Of a stretch of DNA of 64,000 bases, positions 56,041 through 64,000 are shown piece after piece. The notes under the pieces are model-generated. The model searched no databases. It saw only the letters and a list, made by a program, of their open reading frames with translations, and was not told the DNA's origin. The position numbers and the translations under genes were made by a program. The DNA is from Burkholderiales bacterium 39-55-53 (GTDB taxonomy: Bacteria > Pseudomonadota > Gammaproteobacteria > Burkholderiales > Burkholderiaceae_C). The first letter of the stretch is position 1. Every line of letters begins with the position of its first letter. The stretch lies in contig NCJK01000001.1 of assembly GCA_002282445.1 (NCBI GenBank), forward strand, positions 496,001 to 560,000. The letters run 5' to 3'.

Positions 56041-58977
56041 TTAGATTTTAAAACCAGCGGGATGGGCAAGCTGACCGCCGGCTGTCACCGACACAGCGCA
56101 GTATTTCAGCTCTGGAATCTTGCCAAATGGGTCAAGCGCAGGGTTGGTCAGCAAGTTGGCAGCAGCCTCTTGGTAGGCGAATGGGATGAACACCGACCCT
56201 TCTGGCGTGCCCTCGTCCAAACGCACACGCAGGCTCAAGTGGCCACGGCGCGAGGCCACGGTGATGACATCGCCCGCTTGCACACCCAAGGCTTGCAAAT
56301 CTACGCCACACATCGAGGCGGTGGGCATGGGCTCAATAGCATCCAACACCGTGGCGCGGCGCGTCATGCTGCCCGTGTGCCAATGCTCCAGCTGTCGGCC
56401 TGTGATCAGCACAAACGGGTATTGCACATCAGGCTGTTCGTTGGCGGGTATCAAACCTGCAGGCATCAAGTTCACACGGCCATCGTCGGTGGCGAAGTGC
56501 TCTTTGAACACGGTGGGCTCGCCTGGGCCGTCTTCGGTGTGGCAGGGGTAAGTCACGCTGCTTTCGCGCTGCAAGCGTTCCCATGTGATGCCGCCAATGG
56601 CTGCATGCATGGCTTGACGCATTTCTTCGTACACCTCGGCCACGCCGTGGTGCTCGCCTGCATAGTGCCAACTGAGGCCCATGCGTTGTGCGATTTGCTG
56701 AATGATCCACAAATCAGCACGTGCATCACCCGGTGGGTCGATGGCTTGCAAACCGAGTTGCACCATGCGGTCGGTGTTGCTGACCGTGCCTGTTTTCTCG
56801 GGCCATGCCGTGGCGGGCAACACCACATCGGCGAGCCACGCGGTTTCGGTCATGAAGATGTCTTGCACCACCAAATGTTCTAGCGTGGCCAAAGCATGAC
56901 GCGCGTGGTTCAAGTTCGGGTCGCTCATCGCTGGGTTCTCGCCCATGATGTACATGCCACGAATCTTGTGCGGGTCGGTCTCGTCGGCCAAGATCTTTCC
57001 CATGATTTCCACCACGGTGTAACCGGGCTTGTCGTCCAGCGGCGTGTCCCAAAACTTTTCAAACCACGCATGTGCATCGGCATGGATGACGCGTTGGTAG
57101 TTGGGGTACATCATCGGAATGAGGCCCGCATCGCTCGCGCCCTGCACGTTGTTTTGGCCGCGCAGTGGGTGCAGGCCCGAGCCCGGCTTGCCCACTTGAC
57201 CCGTGATGGACGACAAAGCAATCAAGCAGCGCACGTTGTCTGTGCCGTGCACGTGCTGGCTCACACCCATGCCCCACAAAATCATCGCGCTGTTGGCGGT
57301 GGCGTAGGCTCGCGCCACCTCGCGCAGCGTGTGGGCGTCGATGCCGCAAATAGGGGCCATCGCCTCGGGGCTGAAGTCTTTGACGTTGGCCTTGAGCGCG
57401 TCGAAGTTGTTGGCGCGGTTGCGAATGAACGCTTCGTCCACCAAGCCTTCTTCGATGATGACGTGCAGCATCGCGTTAAGCATGGCCACATCGGTGTCCG
57501 CCTTGAAGTGCAGCGCACGCCAAGCGTGTTTGCCAAGGTCTGTGCCACGCGGGTCGGCCACCACAATCTTGGCCCCGCGCTTGGCCGCGTTCTTCATCCA
57601 TGTGGCCGCCACGGGGTGGTTGGATGTGGGGTTGGAGCCAATGACAAAAATAAAGTCAGAGTGCTCCACATCATTCACTTGGTTGGTCACCGAGCCCGAG
57701 CCCACACCTTCGAGCAAGCCTGCCACACTAGACGCATGGCACAAACGTGTGCAATGGTCGACGTTGTTCGAGCCAAAGCCCGTGCGCACCAACTTTTGGA
57801 ACAAATACGCTTCTTCGTTGCTGCCCTTGGCCGAGCCAAAACCCGCCAGTGCTTTTTTGCCGTGCGTATCACGCAGGTGTTTGAGCTTGGACGCGGCCAG
57901 ATCAAGCGCTTCTTCCCATGTGGCTTCGCGAAACACTTGCGACCAATCAGCCGCGTTGATGTTGAGCGCGTTCAATGCTTCTGGGTCTTTGGGCACGCCT
58001 GCTTTGCGAATCAGCGGCACGGTCAAGCGTTGCGGGTTGTGGATGTAGTCAAACCCGAAGCGCCCTTTCACGCACAAGCGGCTGTGGTTCGCTGGGCCGT
58101 CTCGCCCGTCCACGCTGACAATTTGGTTGTCCTTCACGTTGTAGGTGAGCAAGCAGCCCACACCGCAGAACGGACACACCGAATCCACCTTCTTATCGAC
58201 AACTTGTGAACCGACTTGCGTCTTAGGCATCAACGCGCCCGTGGGGCAAGCCTGCACACATTCGCCACACGCCACGCAACTGCTCAGGCCCATGGGGTCG
58301 TTCAAATCAAACACGATTTGAGAATGCGCACCACGATTGGCATAGCCAATCACATCGTTGACTTGTTCTTCACGGCACGCACGCACACAGCGGTTGCACT
58401 GAATACACGCATCTAAGTTCACCGCCATCGCGGGGTGTGACACATCACTGGTGGGTTGCTCGCGGCGCAGTGCACGTAACTCTGGGCGCACAGTCACACC
58501 CATGCGCGCAGCCCACTCACTCAGTTCACCATGCTCACCCACACCCGCTGCGATGGGGGATCCGCCGGGCAACGATTTTGGCTCGCCGCATGAGGCGCCC
58601 GGCGTATCCCCCGTCGCAGCAGCGAGAGAAGAAGCCGAAGAAGCATCGTTCCACTTGTGTCCAACATCTGGCATATCCGACAGCAACATTTCAAGAACCA
58701 TCTTTTGGCTCTTCACCGCACGGTCACTCACCAACACCTCCAGCCCAGCCGTCGCCGTGCGACAGCAGCTAGGGGCCAAGGTACGTTCGCCTTTGATCTC
58801 GACCACACACGCACGGCAGTTGCCGTCGGCACGCAAACCATCGGTGTAGCAGAGGTGGGGAATGTCTACGCCGTTGCGTTGCGCGGCTTTGAGAATGCTC
58901 TCGCCTTCATACGCTTGAACAGCCTTGTCGTTGAGTTTGAACTCAACCGTGGGCAAGTTTTTCAAAGGTGCATTCAT
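56041..58977 (-). CDS. fdsA: formate dehydrogenase subunit alpha (NAD-dependent, molybdenum type)
   Basis: This 978-residue molybdoenzyme oxidises formate to CO2. It has an N-terminal 2Fe-2S domain (HLCYTDGLRADGNCRACVVEI), two 4Fe-4S clusters (CIQCNRCVRAC, CVACGECVQACP), a further 4Fe-4S site (CPFCGVGC) and the bis-MGD domain. The active-site Cys replaces selenocysteine in RLCHASSVAGLLEGVGSG. The ATG at 58977 gives MNAPLKNLPTVEFKLN. An insertion at residues about 112-148 is encoded by a palindrome (see separate entry). It lies 1 nt after the diaphorase gene. No fdhD, fdsD or molybdenum-cofactor gene is adjacent. Confidence 0.92.
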   Translation of the reverse strand: MNAPLKNLPTVEFKLNDKAVQAYEGESILKAAQRNGVDIPHLCYTDGLRADGNCRACVVEIKGERTLAPSCCRTATAGLEVLVSDRAVKSQKMVLEMLLSDMPDVGHKWNDASSASSLAAATGDTPGASCGEPKSLPGGSPIAAGVGEHGELSEWAARMGVTVRPELRALRREQPTSDVSHPAMAVNLDACIQCNRCVRACREEQVNDVIGYANRGAHSQIVFDLNDPMGLSSCVACGECVQACPTGALMPKTQVGSQVVDKKVDSVCPFCGVGCLLTYNVKDNQIVSVDGRDGPANHSRLCVKGRFGFDYIHNPQRLTVPLIRKAGVPKDPEALNALNINAADWSQVFREATWEEALDLAASKLKHLRDTHGKKALAGFGSAKGSNEEAYLFQKLVRTGFGSNNVDHCTRLCHASSVAGLLEGVGSGSVTNQVNDVEHSDFIFVIGSNPTSNHPVAATWMKNAAKRGAKIVVADPRGTDLGKHAWRALHFKADTDVAMLNAMLHVIIEEGLVDEAFIRNRANNFDALKANVKDFSPEAMAPICGIDAHTLREVARAYATANSAMILWGMGVSQHVHGTDNVRCLIALSSITGQVGKPGSGLHPLRGQNNVQGASDAGLIPMMYPNYQRVIHADAHAWFEKFWDTPLDDKPGYTVVEIMGKILADETDPHKIRGMYIMGENPAMSDPNLNHARHALATLEHLVVQDIFMTETAWLADVVLPATAWPEKTGTVSNTDRMVQLGLQAIDPPGDARADLWIIQQIAQRMGLSWHYAGEHHGVAEVYEEMRQAMHAAIGGITWERLQRESSVTYPCHTEDGPGEPTVFKEHFATDDGRVNLMPAGLIPANEQPDVQYPFVLITGRQLEHWHTGSMTRRATVLDAIEPMPTASMCGVDLQALGVQAGDVITVASRRGHLSLRVRLDEGTPEGSVFIPFAYQEAAANLLTNPALDPFGKIPELKYCAVSVTAGGQLAHPAGFKI
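58547..58620 (-). repeat. in-frame 24-nt-arm palindrome inside fdsA
   Basis: Arms at 58547-58570 and 58597-58620 are inverted complements with 22 of 24 matches, one of the two differences being a G-U wobble. The 26-nt centre is 58571-58596. On the coding strand it reads through as residues 120-144 (A-A-T-G-D ... P-I-A-A) with no stop. It falls in a Gly/Ala/Ser/Pro-rich stretch between the N-terminal ferredoxin part and HGELSEWAARMG. It looks like a palindromic element that inserted and kept the frame. Confidence 0.8.
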
Positions 58978-58978
58978 C

Positions 58979-60676
58979 TCAAGCCACCTCGTGAGCGAAA
59001 TAGGTTTGCACACAACGCACAGGGTTGGGTGCTGCTTGGCCAAGGCCGCAAATGGAGGCATCGACCATCACTTGGTTCAAGTCTTCCAGCGTGGCGTTGT
59101 CCCACTGGGGTGCTTGCATGAGCTGCACCGCCTTGGCCGTGCCCACGCGGCACGGTGTGCATTGGCCACAGCTCTCGTGTGCAAAAAACTGCATGGCGTT
59201 CAACGCGGCATCGCGTGCGGTGTCGTGCTGGCTCAGCACCACCACGGCGGCAGAGCCGATGAAGCAGCCGTGTTCTTGCAAGGTGTCAAAGTCGAGTGGC
59301 ACGTTGTTCAGCCGTGCGGGCAAGATGCCGCCCGATGCACCGCCGGGCAAATAGGCATACAGCGTGTGCCCGTCCAACATGCCACCGCAATACTCGCCAA
59401 TCAAAGCCTGCACTGTGATGCCAGCGGGCGCTAGCTTGACGCCCGGCTTCTTAACGCGGCCACTCACACTGAAACTGCGCAAACCTATGCGGCCATTGGC
59501 CCCAAAGCTGGTGAACCACTGCGGGCCTTTTTGCACGATGTCGCGCACCCAGTACAGAGTTTCAAAATTGTGTTCGAGTGTGGGTTTGCCAAACAAACCC
59601 ACTTGCGCAATGTAGGGCGGGCGCATGCGTGGCTCGCCGCGTTTGCCTTCGATGCTCTCGATCATGGCGGACTCTTCACCACACACATACGCACCCGCGC
59701 CTCGGCGCAGTTCGATGTGCGGCAGTGGGCAAGGCGGGTTGGCTTGCAAGGCAGCCAGCTCGTATTGCAACAGATCGCGGCAGCCGTGGTACTCGTCACG
59801 CAGGTAGATGTAAATGGCTTCAATACCCACCACTTGCGCGGCCACCAACATGCCTTCTAAAAAGCGATGCGGGTCACGCTCTAGATACGTGCGGTCTTTG
59901 AATGTGCCGGGCTCGCCCTCGTCAATGTTGACGGCCATCACACGCGGTGCAGTTTGCTCACGCACGATGCGCCACTTGCGCCCTGCCGGAAAACCCGCCC
60001 CGCCCAAGCCGCGCAGGCCCGAGGCTTCCATGGCTTTCAGCACATCGTCTGTTTGGGTTTCACCTTTGGCCAAAGTCGCCACCAAGGCATAGCCACCATC
60101 GGCGACATAAGCATCTAAATCCACATAGTCGGGCAATGCTTGCTGTGTATCGCCCGCACTGACTGCGGCCAACACGCGCTCTGTTGAGGCGTGCGGCACA
60201 GCGTTTTGGTGCACCACAGCCACAGGCGCTTGTTCGCAGCGGCCCACGCAGGGCGCGCTGATCACGCGCACGTCAGCGCCCAAGAGGCTGGGCAACTTGG
60301 CCAACAGTTGTTTGGCCCCGCCCATCTCGCAACTCAAGCCATCGCACACGCGCACGGTCAGGGCGGCAGGCTGGGCGTCGTTGGGCAGCACCTCGAAGTG
60401 GTGATAGAACGTGGCCACCTCAAACACCTCGGCCATGGGCAAACGCATCTCATGCGCCAAGGCCACCAAGTGGCGCTCAAACAAACCACGATAGGTGTCG
60501 TTGAGCGCATGCAGGTGCTCAATCAACAAATCACGTCGATCAAACGCCGGCACCAAGGCCCGCACCTCTTGCAGCGACTGAGCATCGGGCTGCCGCCCCT
60601 TGAGATGGCTGATGCGGCGCAAGGTGTCGCGCATCTCATCAACGGTGCTGAGCGTGTGAGTGGACGTTGGATTCAT
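58979..60676 (-). CDS. NAD-dependent formate dehydrogenase, fused gamma/beta (diaphorase) subunit
   Basis: This 565-residue protein is a NuoE-NuoF-type fusion. Residues about 1-155 hold a NuoE-like 2Fe-2S domain (VCDGLSCEMGG, APCVGRCEQAP). Residues about 190-565 are NuoF-like with FMN/NADH motifs LRGLGGAGFPAGRKW and NIDEGEPGTFKDRTYL and a 4Fe-4S site ESCGQCTPCRVGT with a later Cys. It passes electrons from the alpha subunit to NAD. The ATG at 60676 is preferred because GGAG lies 10 nt before it, versus 1 nt for ATG 60685. In other fds systems these are separate fdsG and fdsB genes. Confidence 0.92.
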   Translation of the reverse strand: MNPTSTHTLSTVDEMRDTLRRISHLKGRQPDAQSLQEVRALVPAFDRRDLLIEHLHALNDTYRGLFERHLVALAHEMRLPMAEVFEVATFYHHFEVLPNDAQPAALTVRVCDGLSCEMGGAKQLLAKLPSLLGADVRVISAPCVGRCEQAPVAVVHQNAVPHASTERVLAAVSAGDTQQALPDYVDLDAYVADGGYALVATLAKGETQTDDVLKAMEASGLRGLGGAGFPAGRKWRIVREQTAPRVMAVNIDEGEPGTFKDRTYLERDPHRFLEGMLVAAQVVGIEAIYIYLRDEYHGCRDLLQYELAALQANPPCPLPHIELRRGAGAYVCGEESAMIESIEGKRGEPRMRPPYIAQVGLFGKPTLEHNFETLYWVRDIVQKGPQWFTSFGANGRIGLRSFSVSGRVKKPGVKLAPAGITVQALIGEYCGGMLDGHTLYAYLPGGASGGILPARLNNVPLDFDTLQEHGCFIGSAAVVVLSQHDTARDAALNAMQFFAHESCGQCTPCRVGTAKAVQLMQAPQWDNATLEDLNQVMVDASICGLGQAAPNPVRCVQTYFAHEVA

Positions 60677-60693
60677 GGCTATCATTCTCCACC

Positions 60694-61446
60694 ATGAAAT
60701 TATTAACTTGGCCCGTTCCCGCCCTACTCGCTTGGGGTTCGTCTTGGCTCATTTTCAAAGGTCTGCAAGTGGTCGGACTGACCGAGACCATCGCCTTCAT
60801 CGTGGCCACTTGTTTAGGTGGTTTCTTGAGCACGCTGGTGAACACCCCCATGCGTAAGGCCTTGATCGTGTTGGGTTTTCCGCTGTCCATGGCCGCGTCA
60901 TCAGCCACCCTCAGCGTGCCGCCGATTGGCTGGTTGTTCTTGCTCGGGTTAATTGTTTTGGTGTACCCGCGCAAAGCGTGGCGCGATGCACCGCTGTTCC
61001 CCACCCCAAAACGTGCGCTGCGTGAAATGCAGCAGCACATCACCCTGCCCGCAGGCGCACGCATTTTGGATGCAGGCAGCGGCTTGGGCGACGGGCTGTT
61101 GGCTTTGCGTGATGCGTTTCCGCGTGCAGAGCTGCACGGGGTCGAGATGAGCTGGCCCTTGCGTGTGATGAGCGCCATGCGCTGCTCGTTTGCCAAGATT
61201 CGCCAAGGTGATATTTGGCTGGTGGACTGGCGCAGCTTTGACATGGTTTACATGTTTCAGCGCCCCGAAAGCATGCCCCGCGCTGTGGAAAAAGCAGAGG
61301 CTGAGCTGCGCCGTGGTGCTTGGTTGATCAGCTTAGAGTTTGAAGCGCAAGACCTCATTCCTAGCGCCATCCTCACTTGCCGTGATGGCCGCCCCGTGTG
61401 GATGTATCAGCTGCCGTTTAACCGCCGCAACAGCGGCCGCGTTTAA
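60694..61446 (+). CDS. membrane-anchored class I SAM-dependent methyltransferase
   Basis: This 250-residue protein has three N-terminal hydrophobic segments (about residues 5-22, 28-50 and 52-88) followed by a Rossmann-type methyltransferase domain with motif I ARILDAGSGLGDGLLAL and motif II AELHGVEMS. It ends in a basic tail. The target is unknown; a membrane lipid or exported small molecule is possible. The ATG at 60694 is only 17 nt from the divergent formate dehydrogenase start, with no clear Shine-Dalgarno in front. Confidence 0.8.
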   Translation: MKLLTWPVPALLAWGSSWLIFKGLQVVGLTETIAFIVATCLGGFLSTLVNTPMRKALIVLGFPLSMAASSATLSVPPIGWLFLLGLIVLVYPRKAWRDAPLFPTPKRALREMQQHITLPAGARILDAGSGLGDGLLALRDAFPRAELHGVEMSWPLRVMSAMRCSFAKIRQGDIWLVDWRSFDMVYMFQRPESMPRAVEKAEAELRRGAWLISLEFEAQDLIPSAILTCRDGRPVWMYQLPFNRRNSGRV

Positions 61447-61455
61447 TCGACGCGT

Positions 61456-62757
61456 TTAATTGATACAGCTCACCAAGAGCTTGTCGACACGACGGCCATC
61501 GAGGTCGACCACTTCAAAGCGCCACTCGCCAAACTCGACCACATCGCCCTCTGCAGGCAAATCGCCTGAAATGGCCATCACCAAGCCTGCCACCGTGTTG
61601 TAAATGCCACGGTCTTCGTCTGGCAATTCTTTCAGCCCCAAGCGGGCTTTGAACTCGGTCACAGGCATCAGGCCGTCAATCAACCACGAACCATCCGCAC
61701 GTTGCGTGGCCCAGGCTTCGTCAGTCGGGGTGGCTTGCAGCAGCTCACCCGTGATGGCTTCTAGCAAATCGCGCGGCGTGAGCAGGCCGTGCACCACGCC
61801 GTATTCGTCCACCACCAACACCATGCGGCCGTGGGCTGTGGCGCGTTCGGCGGGCTTGCGGAACTGCTCTAGCAAATCCATGCCGCTCAAAGTTTCGGGC
61901 ACAAAGGCCACGGGCTTGGCCAAGGCTTCCACCGTCATGTCGGTGCCGGGCGGCAAGCGCAAGAGCTGCGACACGCTCACCGCACCCACCACGTTGTCTA
62001 GGTCGCCACGGCACACGGGGTACCACGAGTGTGCGCCACTCGCCCCCACTTGCGCCAAGGCTTGGGGCACGGGCAGCTTGGCATCGAGCCACTCGATATC
62101 AGAGCGGTGCACCATGATGGAGGTGAGCGGACGCTCGTCGAGGTTGAACACGTTTTGCACCATTTGGTGTTCGTGCTGTTCAATCAAACCCGCATCCACA
62201 CCTTCGACCAAGCTGGCTGAAATTTCTTCTTCCGTCACCGTGCGTGCGCCGCGCACATCCACACGCAGCAGCTTCAAGATGGCGCTGGTGCTGGCGGACA
62301 ACAAATGCACAAAAGGCTTGGCCAAGGTGGCCAAGGCCAACATCATGGGTGCGGCCACACGCGCCACGGATTCTGGAAACAACTGGCCAATGCGCTTGGG
62401 CACCAGTTCGCCAAACAAGATGGTGCTGAAAGTAATGATGGTCACCACAAACGCAGTGGCCAAACCAGCAGCCCAGTTCTCGGGCACGCCTTGGGCTAAC
62501 AACCAATACGAAAAGTCGTCACTGAACGCCGCCTCACCCACGATGCCGTTGAGCACGCCGATGGACGTGATGCCAATTTGCACGGTGGACAAAAACTGTG
62601 TGGGCTGCTCCATCAGGCGCAACGCGGCGTGCGCACCGGTATCGCCCGTTTCGGCCAAAGCTGCCAAACGCGCTTTGCGGCTGGACGACAGCGCCATTTC
62701 GGACATGGCAAACACGCCGTTGAGCAGCGTGAGAAAAACGATCAGCAGAACATCCAT
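61456..62757 (-). CDS. CNNM/CorC-like hemolysin family protein
   Basis: This 433-residue inner-membrane protein has an N-terminal CNNM domain (four hydrophobic segments, including FLSTVQIGITSIGVLNGIVG and ILFGELVPKRI), two CBS domains (LTSIMVHRSDIEWLD, VVDEYGVVHGLLTPRDL) and a C-terminal CorC_HlyC domain (DRGIYNTVAGLVMAISGDLP). Homologues act in magnesium or cobalt export and stress tolerance; the hemolysin name is historical. The ATG at 62757 is chosen; a TTG 21 nt upstream is also possible. Confidence 0.88.
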   Translation of the reverse strand: MDVLLIVFLTLLNGVFAMSEMALSSSRKARLAALAETGDTGAHAALRLMEQPTQFLSTVQIGITSIGVLNGIVGEAAFSDDFSYWLLAQGVPENWAAGLATAFVVTIITFSTILFGELVPKRIGQLFPESVARVAAPMMLALATLAKPFVHLLSASTSAILKLLRVDVRGARTVTEEEISASLVEGVDAGLIEQHEHQMVQNVFNLDERPLTSIMVHRSDIEWLDAKLPVPQALAQVGASGAHSWYPVCRGDLDNVVGAVSVSQLLRLPPGTDMTVEALAKPVAFVPETLSGMDLLEQFRKPAERATAHGRMVLVVDEYGVVHGLLTPRDLLEAITGELLQATPTDEAWATQRADGSWLIDGLMPVTEFKARLGLKELPDEDRGIYNTVAGLVMAISGDLPAEGDVVEFGEWRFEVVDLDGRRVDKLLVSCIN

Positions 62758-62785
62758 TGAGAATTTAATTAGTGACAATCAACAC

Positions 62786-63643
62786 ATGGCACTTTACTTG
62801 ATTGGCGACGTGCAAGGCTGCGACGAAGCCTTGGAACGTTTGTTAACGCACATCGCGTTCTCCCCCAGCCGTGACACGCTGTATTTGTTGGGCGACTTGG
62901 TCAACCGTGGCCCCAACAACGCAGGCGTGCTGCGCCTCTTGATGGCCCTCGGGGCAAGTGCGCAATGCCTGCTGGGCAACCACGATTTGCATTTGCTGGC
63001 CGTGTCGCAAGGCGTGCGCCAACCCAACAAGCAAGACACCACCCAAGACATCTTGACCGCCCCCGACAGCGCCGAGCTGCTGCACTGGCTGCGCCACCAA
63101 CACATGGCTTTGCAAGTGGGCCAAGTGCTGATGGTGCACGCGGGCGTGCTGCCGCAATGGACCGCACAGCAAACCCTAGCGCTGGCTGGCGAAGTAGAAG
63201 CCGTGCTGCGCAGCGACGACTGGGTGCACTTCATGCCTCAGATGTATGGCGGCATGCCCAATGTGTGGCGTGATGACCTAGAGGGCGCAGACCGCTTGCG
63301 CGTGATCGTCAACGCCCTCACCCGCTTGCGCTTTTGCGATGCACAGGGCGCGATGGATTTCAGCGTGAAAGAAAGCGCAGACAAAGCCCCCGCCCACTTG
63401 ATGCCGTGGTTTGATGTGCCGGGCCGACTGACGGCCGATGTGCGCATGGCCTTTGGCCATTGGTCTACCGTGCAGATTGCAGACCGCCCTGATGTGGTGT
63501 GCCTAGACGATGGGTGTGTGTGGGGTGGGTGCTTGAGTGCGGCGAAGCTAACAACCAAAGACACGCGGTTGACCGTGAACGAGGCGCCTGTGTGGGAGCG
63601 GGTCAGCGTGAAGTGCCCGCAGACATTGGACCCGTTAGCCTAG
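62786..63643 (+). CDS. apaH: symmetrical bis(5'-nucleosyl)-tetraphosphatase
   Basis: This 285-residue metallophosphatase hydrolyses Ap4A to two ADP. The calcineurin-like metal motifs appear in order: YLIGDVQGCDEAL, LYLLGDLVNRGPNN, LLGNHDLHLL and VHAGVLPQW, then GHWST. The ATG at 62786 gives the normal start MALYLIGDVQG; the much longer open frame before it is only the antisense of the CNNM gene. It starts 28 nt from the divergent CNNM gene. Confidence 0.95.
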   Translation: MALYLIGDVQGCDEALERLLTHIAFSPSRDTLYLLGDLVNRGPNNAGVLRLLMALGASAQCLLGNHDLHLLAVSQGVRQPNKQDTTQDILTAPDSAELLHWLRHQHMALQVGQVLMVHAGVLPQWTAQQTLALAGEVEAVLRSDDWVHFMPQMYGGMPNVWRDDLEGADRLRVIVNALTRLRFCDAQGAMDFSVKESADKAPAHLMPWFDVPGRLTADVRMAFGHWSTVQIADRPDVVCLDDGCVWGGCLSAAKLTTKDTRLTVNEAPVWERVSVKCPQTLDPLA

Positions 63644-63677
63644 CCAAGCGTGGAAGAGTCGCCAGCGGGCGACAACT

Positions 63678-63965
63678 TTATGCGGTCGTCAATGGCTCCA
63701 TACGCACCACGGCACGCGCTCCCACAGCACTGGCAAAACGTTGGACTGTTCGCATAGATGGCGTGCCCCTGCCGCTTTCGATGCGTGCCACCACGCTTTG
63801 GGTTGTGCCCATGAGTGCGGCCACATCGCCTTGCGTCAGGCCCGCTTGCGTGCGTGCTGCAATCAGTTCACGGGCCAGCTCAAACTCGGGCGTTTGTGCG
63901 TCATAGGCTTGGCGAACGGCAGGGTTGGCCAGCAGTTCGGCTTTCACGTCTTTCAGGCTTTTCAT
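63678..63965 (-). CDS. XRE-family HTH protein, probable antitoxin
   Basis: This 95-residue protein has a helix-turn-helix at about residues 36-75 (ARTQAGLTQGDVAALMGTTQ, then ARIESGRGTP). The N-terminus SLKDVKAELLANPAVRQAYDA is common in HigA/RelB-like antitoxins. Its start overlaps the upstream stop as ATGA, the usual toxin-antitoxin arrangement. It probably binds its partner toxin and represses the operon. Confidence 0.85.
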   Translation of the reverse strand: MKSLKDVKAELLANPAVRQAYDAQTPEFELARELIAARTQAGLTQGDVAALMGTTQSVVARIESGRGTPSMRTVQRFASAVGARAVVRMEPLTTA

Positions 63966-64000
63966 GTCGATTCCTCCAAGCGTTTCAAAGCGGTTTTAAT
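63962..64000 (-). CDS. C-terminal end of a probable RelE/HigB-type toxin (partial)
   Basis: Only the last 12 codons (IKTALKRLEEST) and TGA are inside the window; the frame runs off the right edge. The basic C-terminal helix, ATGA overlap with an XRE antitoxin, and toxin-first order match HigBA/RelE-type pairs. Identity needs the sequence beyond the edge. Confidence 0.5.
   Translation of the reverse strand: MKTALKRLEEST

Noticed and set aside
56896-58209. 437-codon open frame antisense to fdsA
   Set aside because: Opposite the bis-MGD domain; no recognisable domain and no start signal.
61604-62785. Long N-terminal extension of the apaH reading frame
   Set aside because: It is the antisense of the CNNM gene; ApaH starts normally at ATG 62786.

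Overview
The window looks like a chromosomal segment of a betaproteobacterium of the order Burkholderiales, most likely family Comamonadaceae (Limnohabitans/Rhodoferax-like). This is inferred from protein character and gene neighbourhoods: folC-SPOR-cvpA-purF-metZ, pcm-rhodanese-tolC, the ppnP-argG pair, a livKHMGF block, and an NAD-dependent formate dehydrogenase of the fused type. Almost all of it is ordinary core-genome coding sequence. There is no prophage, insertion sequence or CRISPR array. The right edge cuts into a small toxin-antitoxin-like pair and the left edge cuts an MFS transporter.

Layout. 1-4.3 kb: end of an MFS transporter, a bacteriohemerythrin, a structured non-coding stretch with inverted palindromic repeats, a short cobalamin-independent methionine synthase in operon with a luciferase-like flavoenzyme, and an orphan regulator with an N-terminal HTH and a C-terminal receiver domain. 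4.4-11.2 kb: ettA, rhlE, a 2-hydroxyacid dehydrogenase, an enoyl-CoA hydratase, HiPIP and pdxH. 11.3-15.3 kb: msrA, a small His-rich protein and a TonB-dependent receptor in one operon, then a YdcF-like protein. 15.4-22.9 kb: a tetR-led RND efflux operon (adaptor, pump, Pcm-like methyltransferase, rhodanese, TolC-like channel). 22.9-26.6 kb: a lipopolysaccharide core operon (phosphomannomutase, waaC, waaA). 26.6-31 kb: ogt, a DMT exporter, a small orphan protein, a glycine-rich RRM protein, and gltX followed by tRNA-Ala, tRNA-Glu and tRNA-Asp. 31-37.3 kb: metZ, purF, cvpA, a SPOR protein, folC, a Spx/ArsC-like protein and a glycine-zipper protein. 37.4-46.4 kb: ppnP, argG, a thioesterase, murB, yajQ, plsY, an aldo/keto reductase, an acyl-CoA synthetase, an alpha/beta hydrolase and a PagP-like barrel. 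46.5-51.4 kb: prfB with its programmed frameshift, pepN and fbp. 51.4-60.7 kb: a Liv-type ABC transporter and a two-gene formate dehydrogenase. 60.7-64 kb: a membrane-anchored methyltransferase, a CNNM/CorC-type protein, apaH and an XRE antitoxin.

How genes fit together. MetZ and the MetE-like enzyme are two steps of direct-sulfhydrylation methionine synthesis. GltX is transcribed ahead of the tRNA-Glu it charges. WaaC and WaaA build inner-core lipopolysaccharide. The fused diaphorase and catalytic subunits would form a soluble NAD-linked formate dehydrogenase. Several convergent gene pairs share a single symmetric terminator that can work in both directions.

The two strongest unusual signals are palindromes. 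The first is a pair of inverted 55-nt repeats at 1166-1428 whose flanks are identical but whose central hairpin arms differ by fully compensated changes. The second is a 74-nt palindrome at 58547-58620 lying in frame inside the formate dehydrogenase alpha subunit gene, where it encodes an apparent linker insertion.
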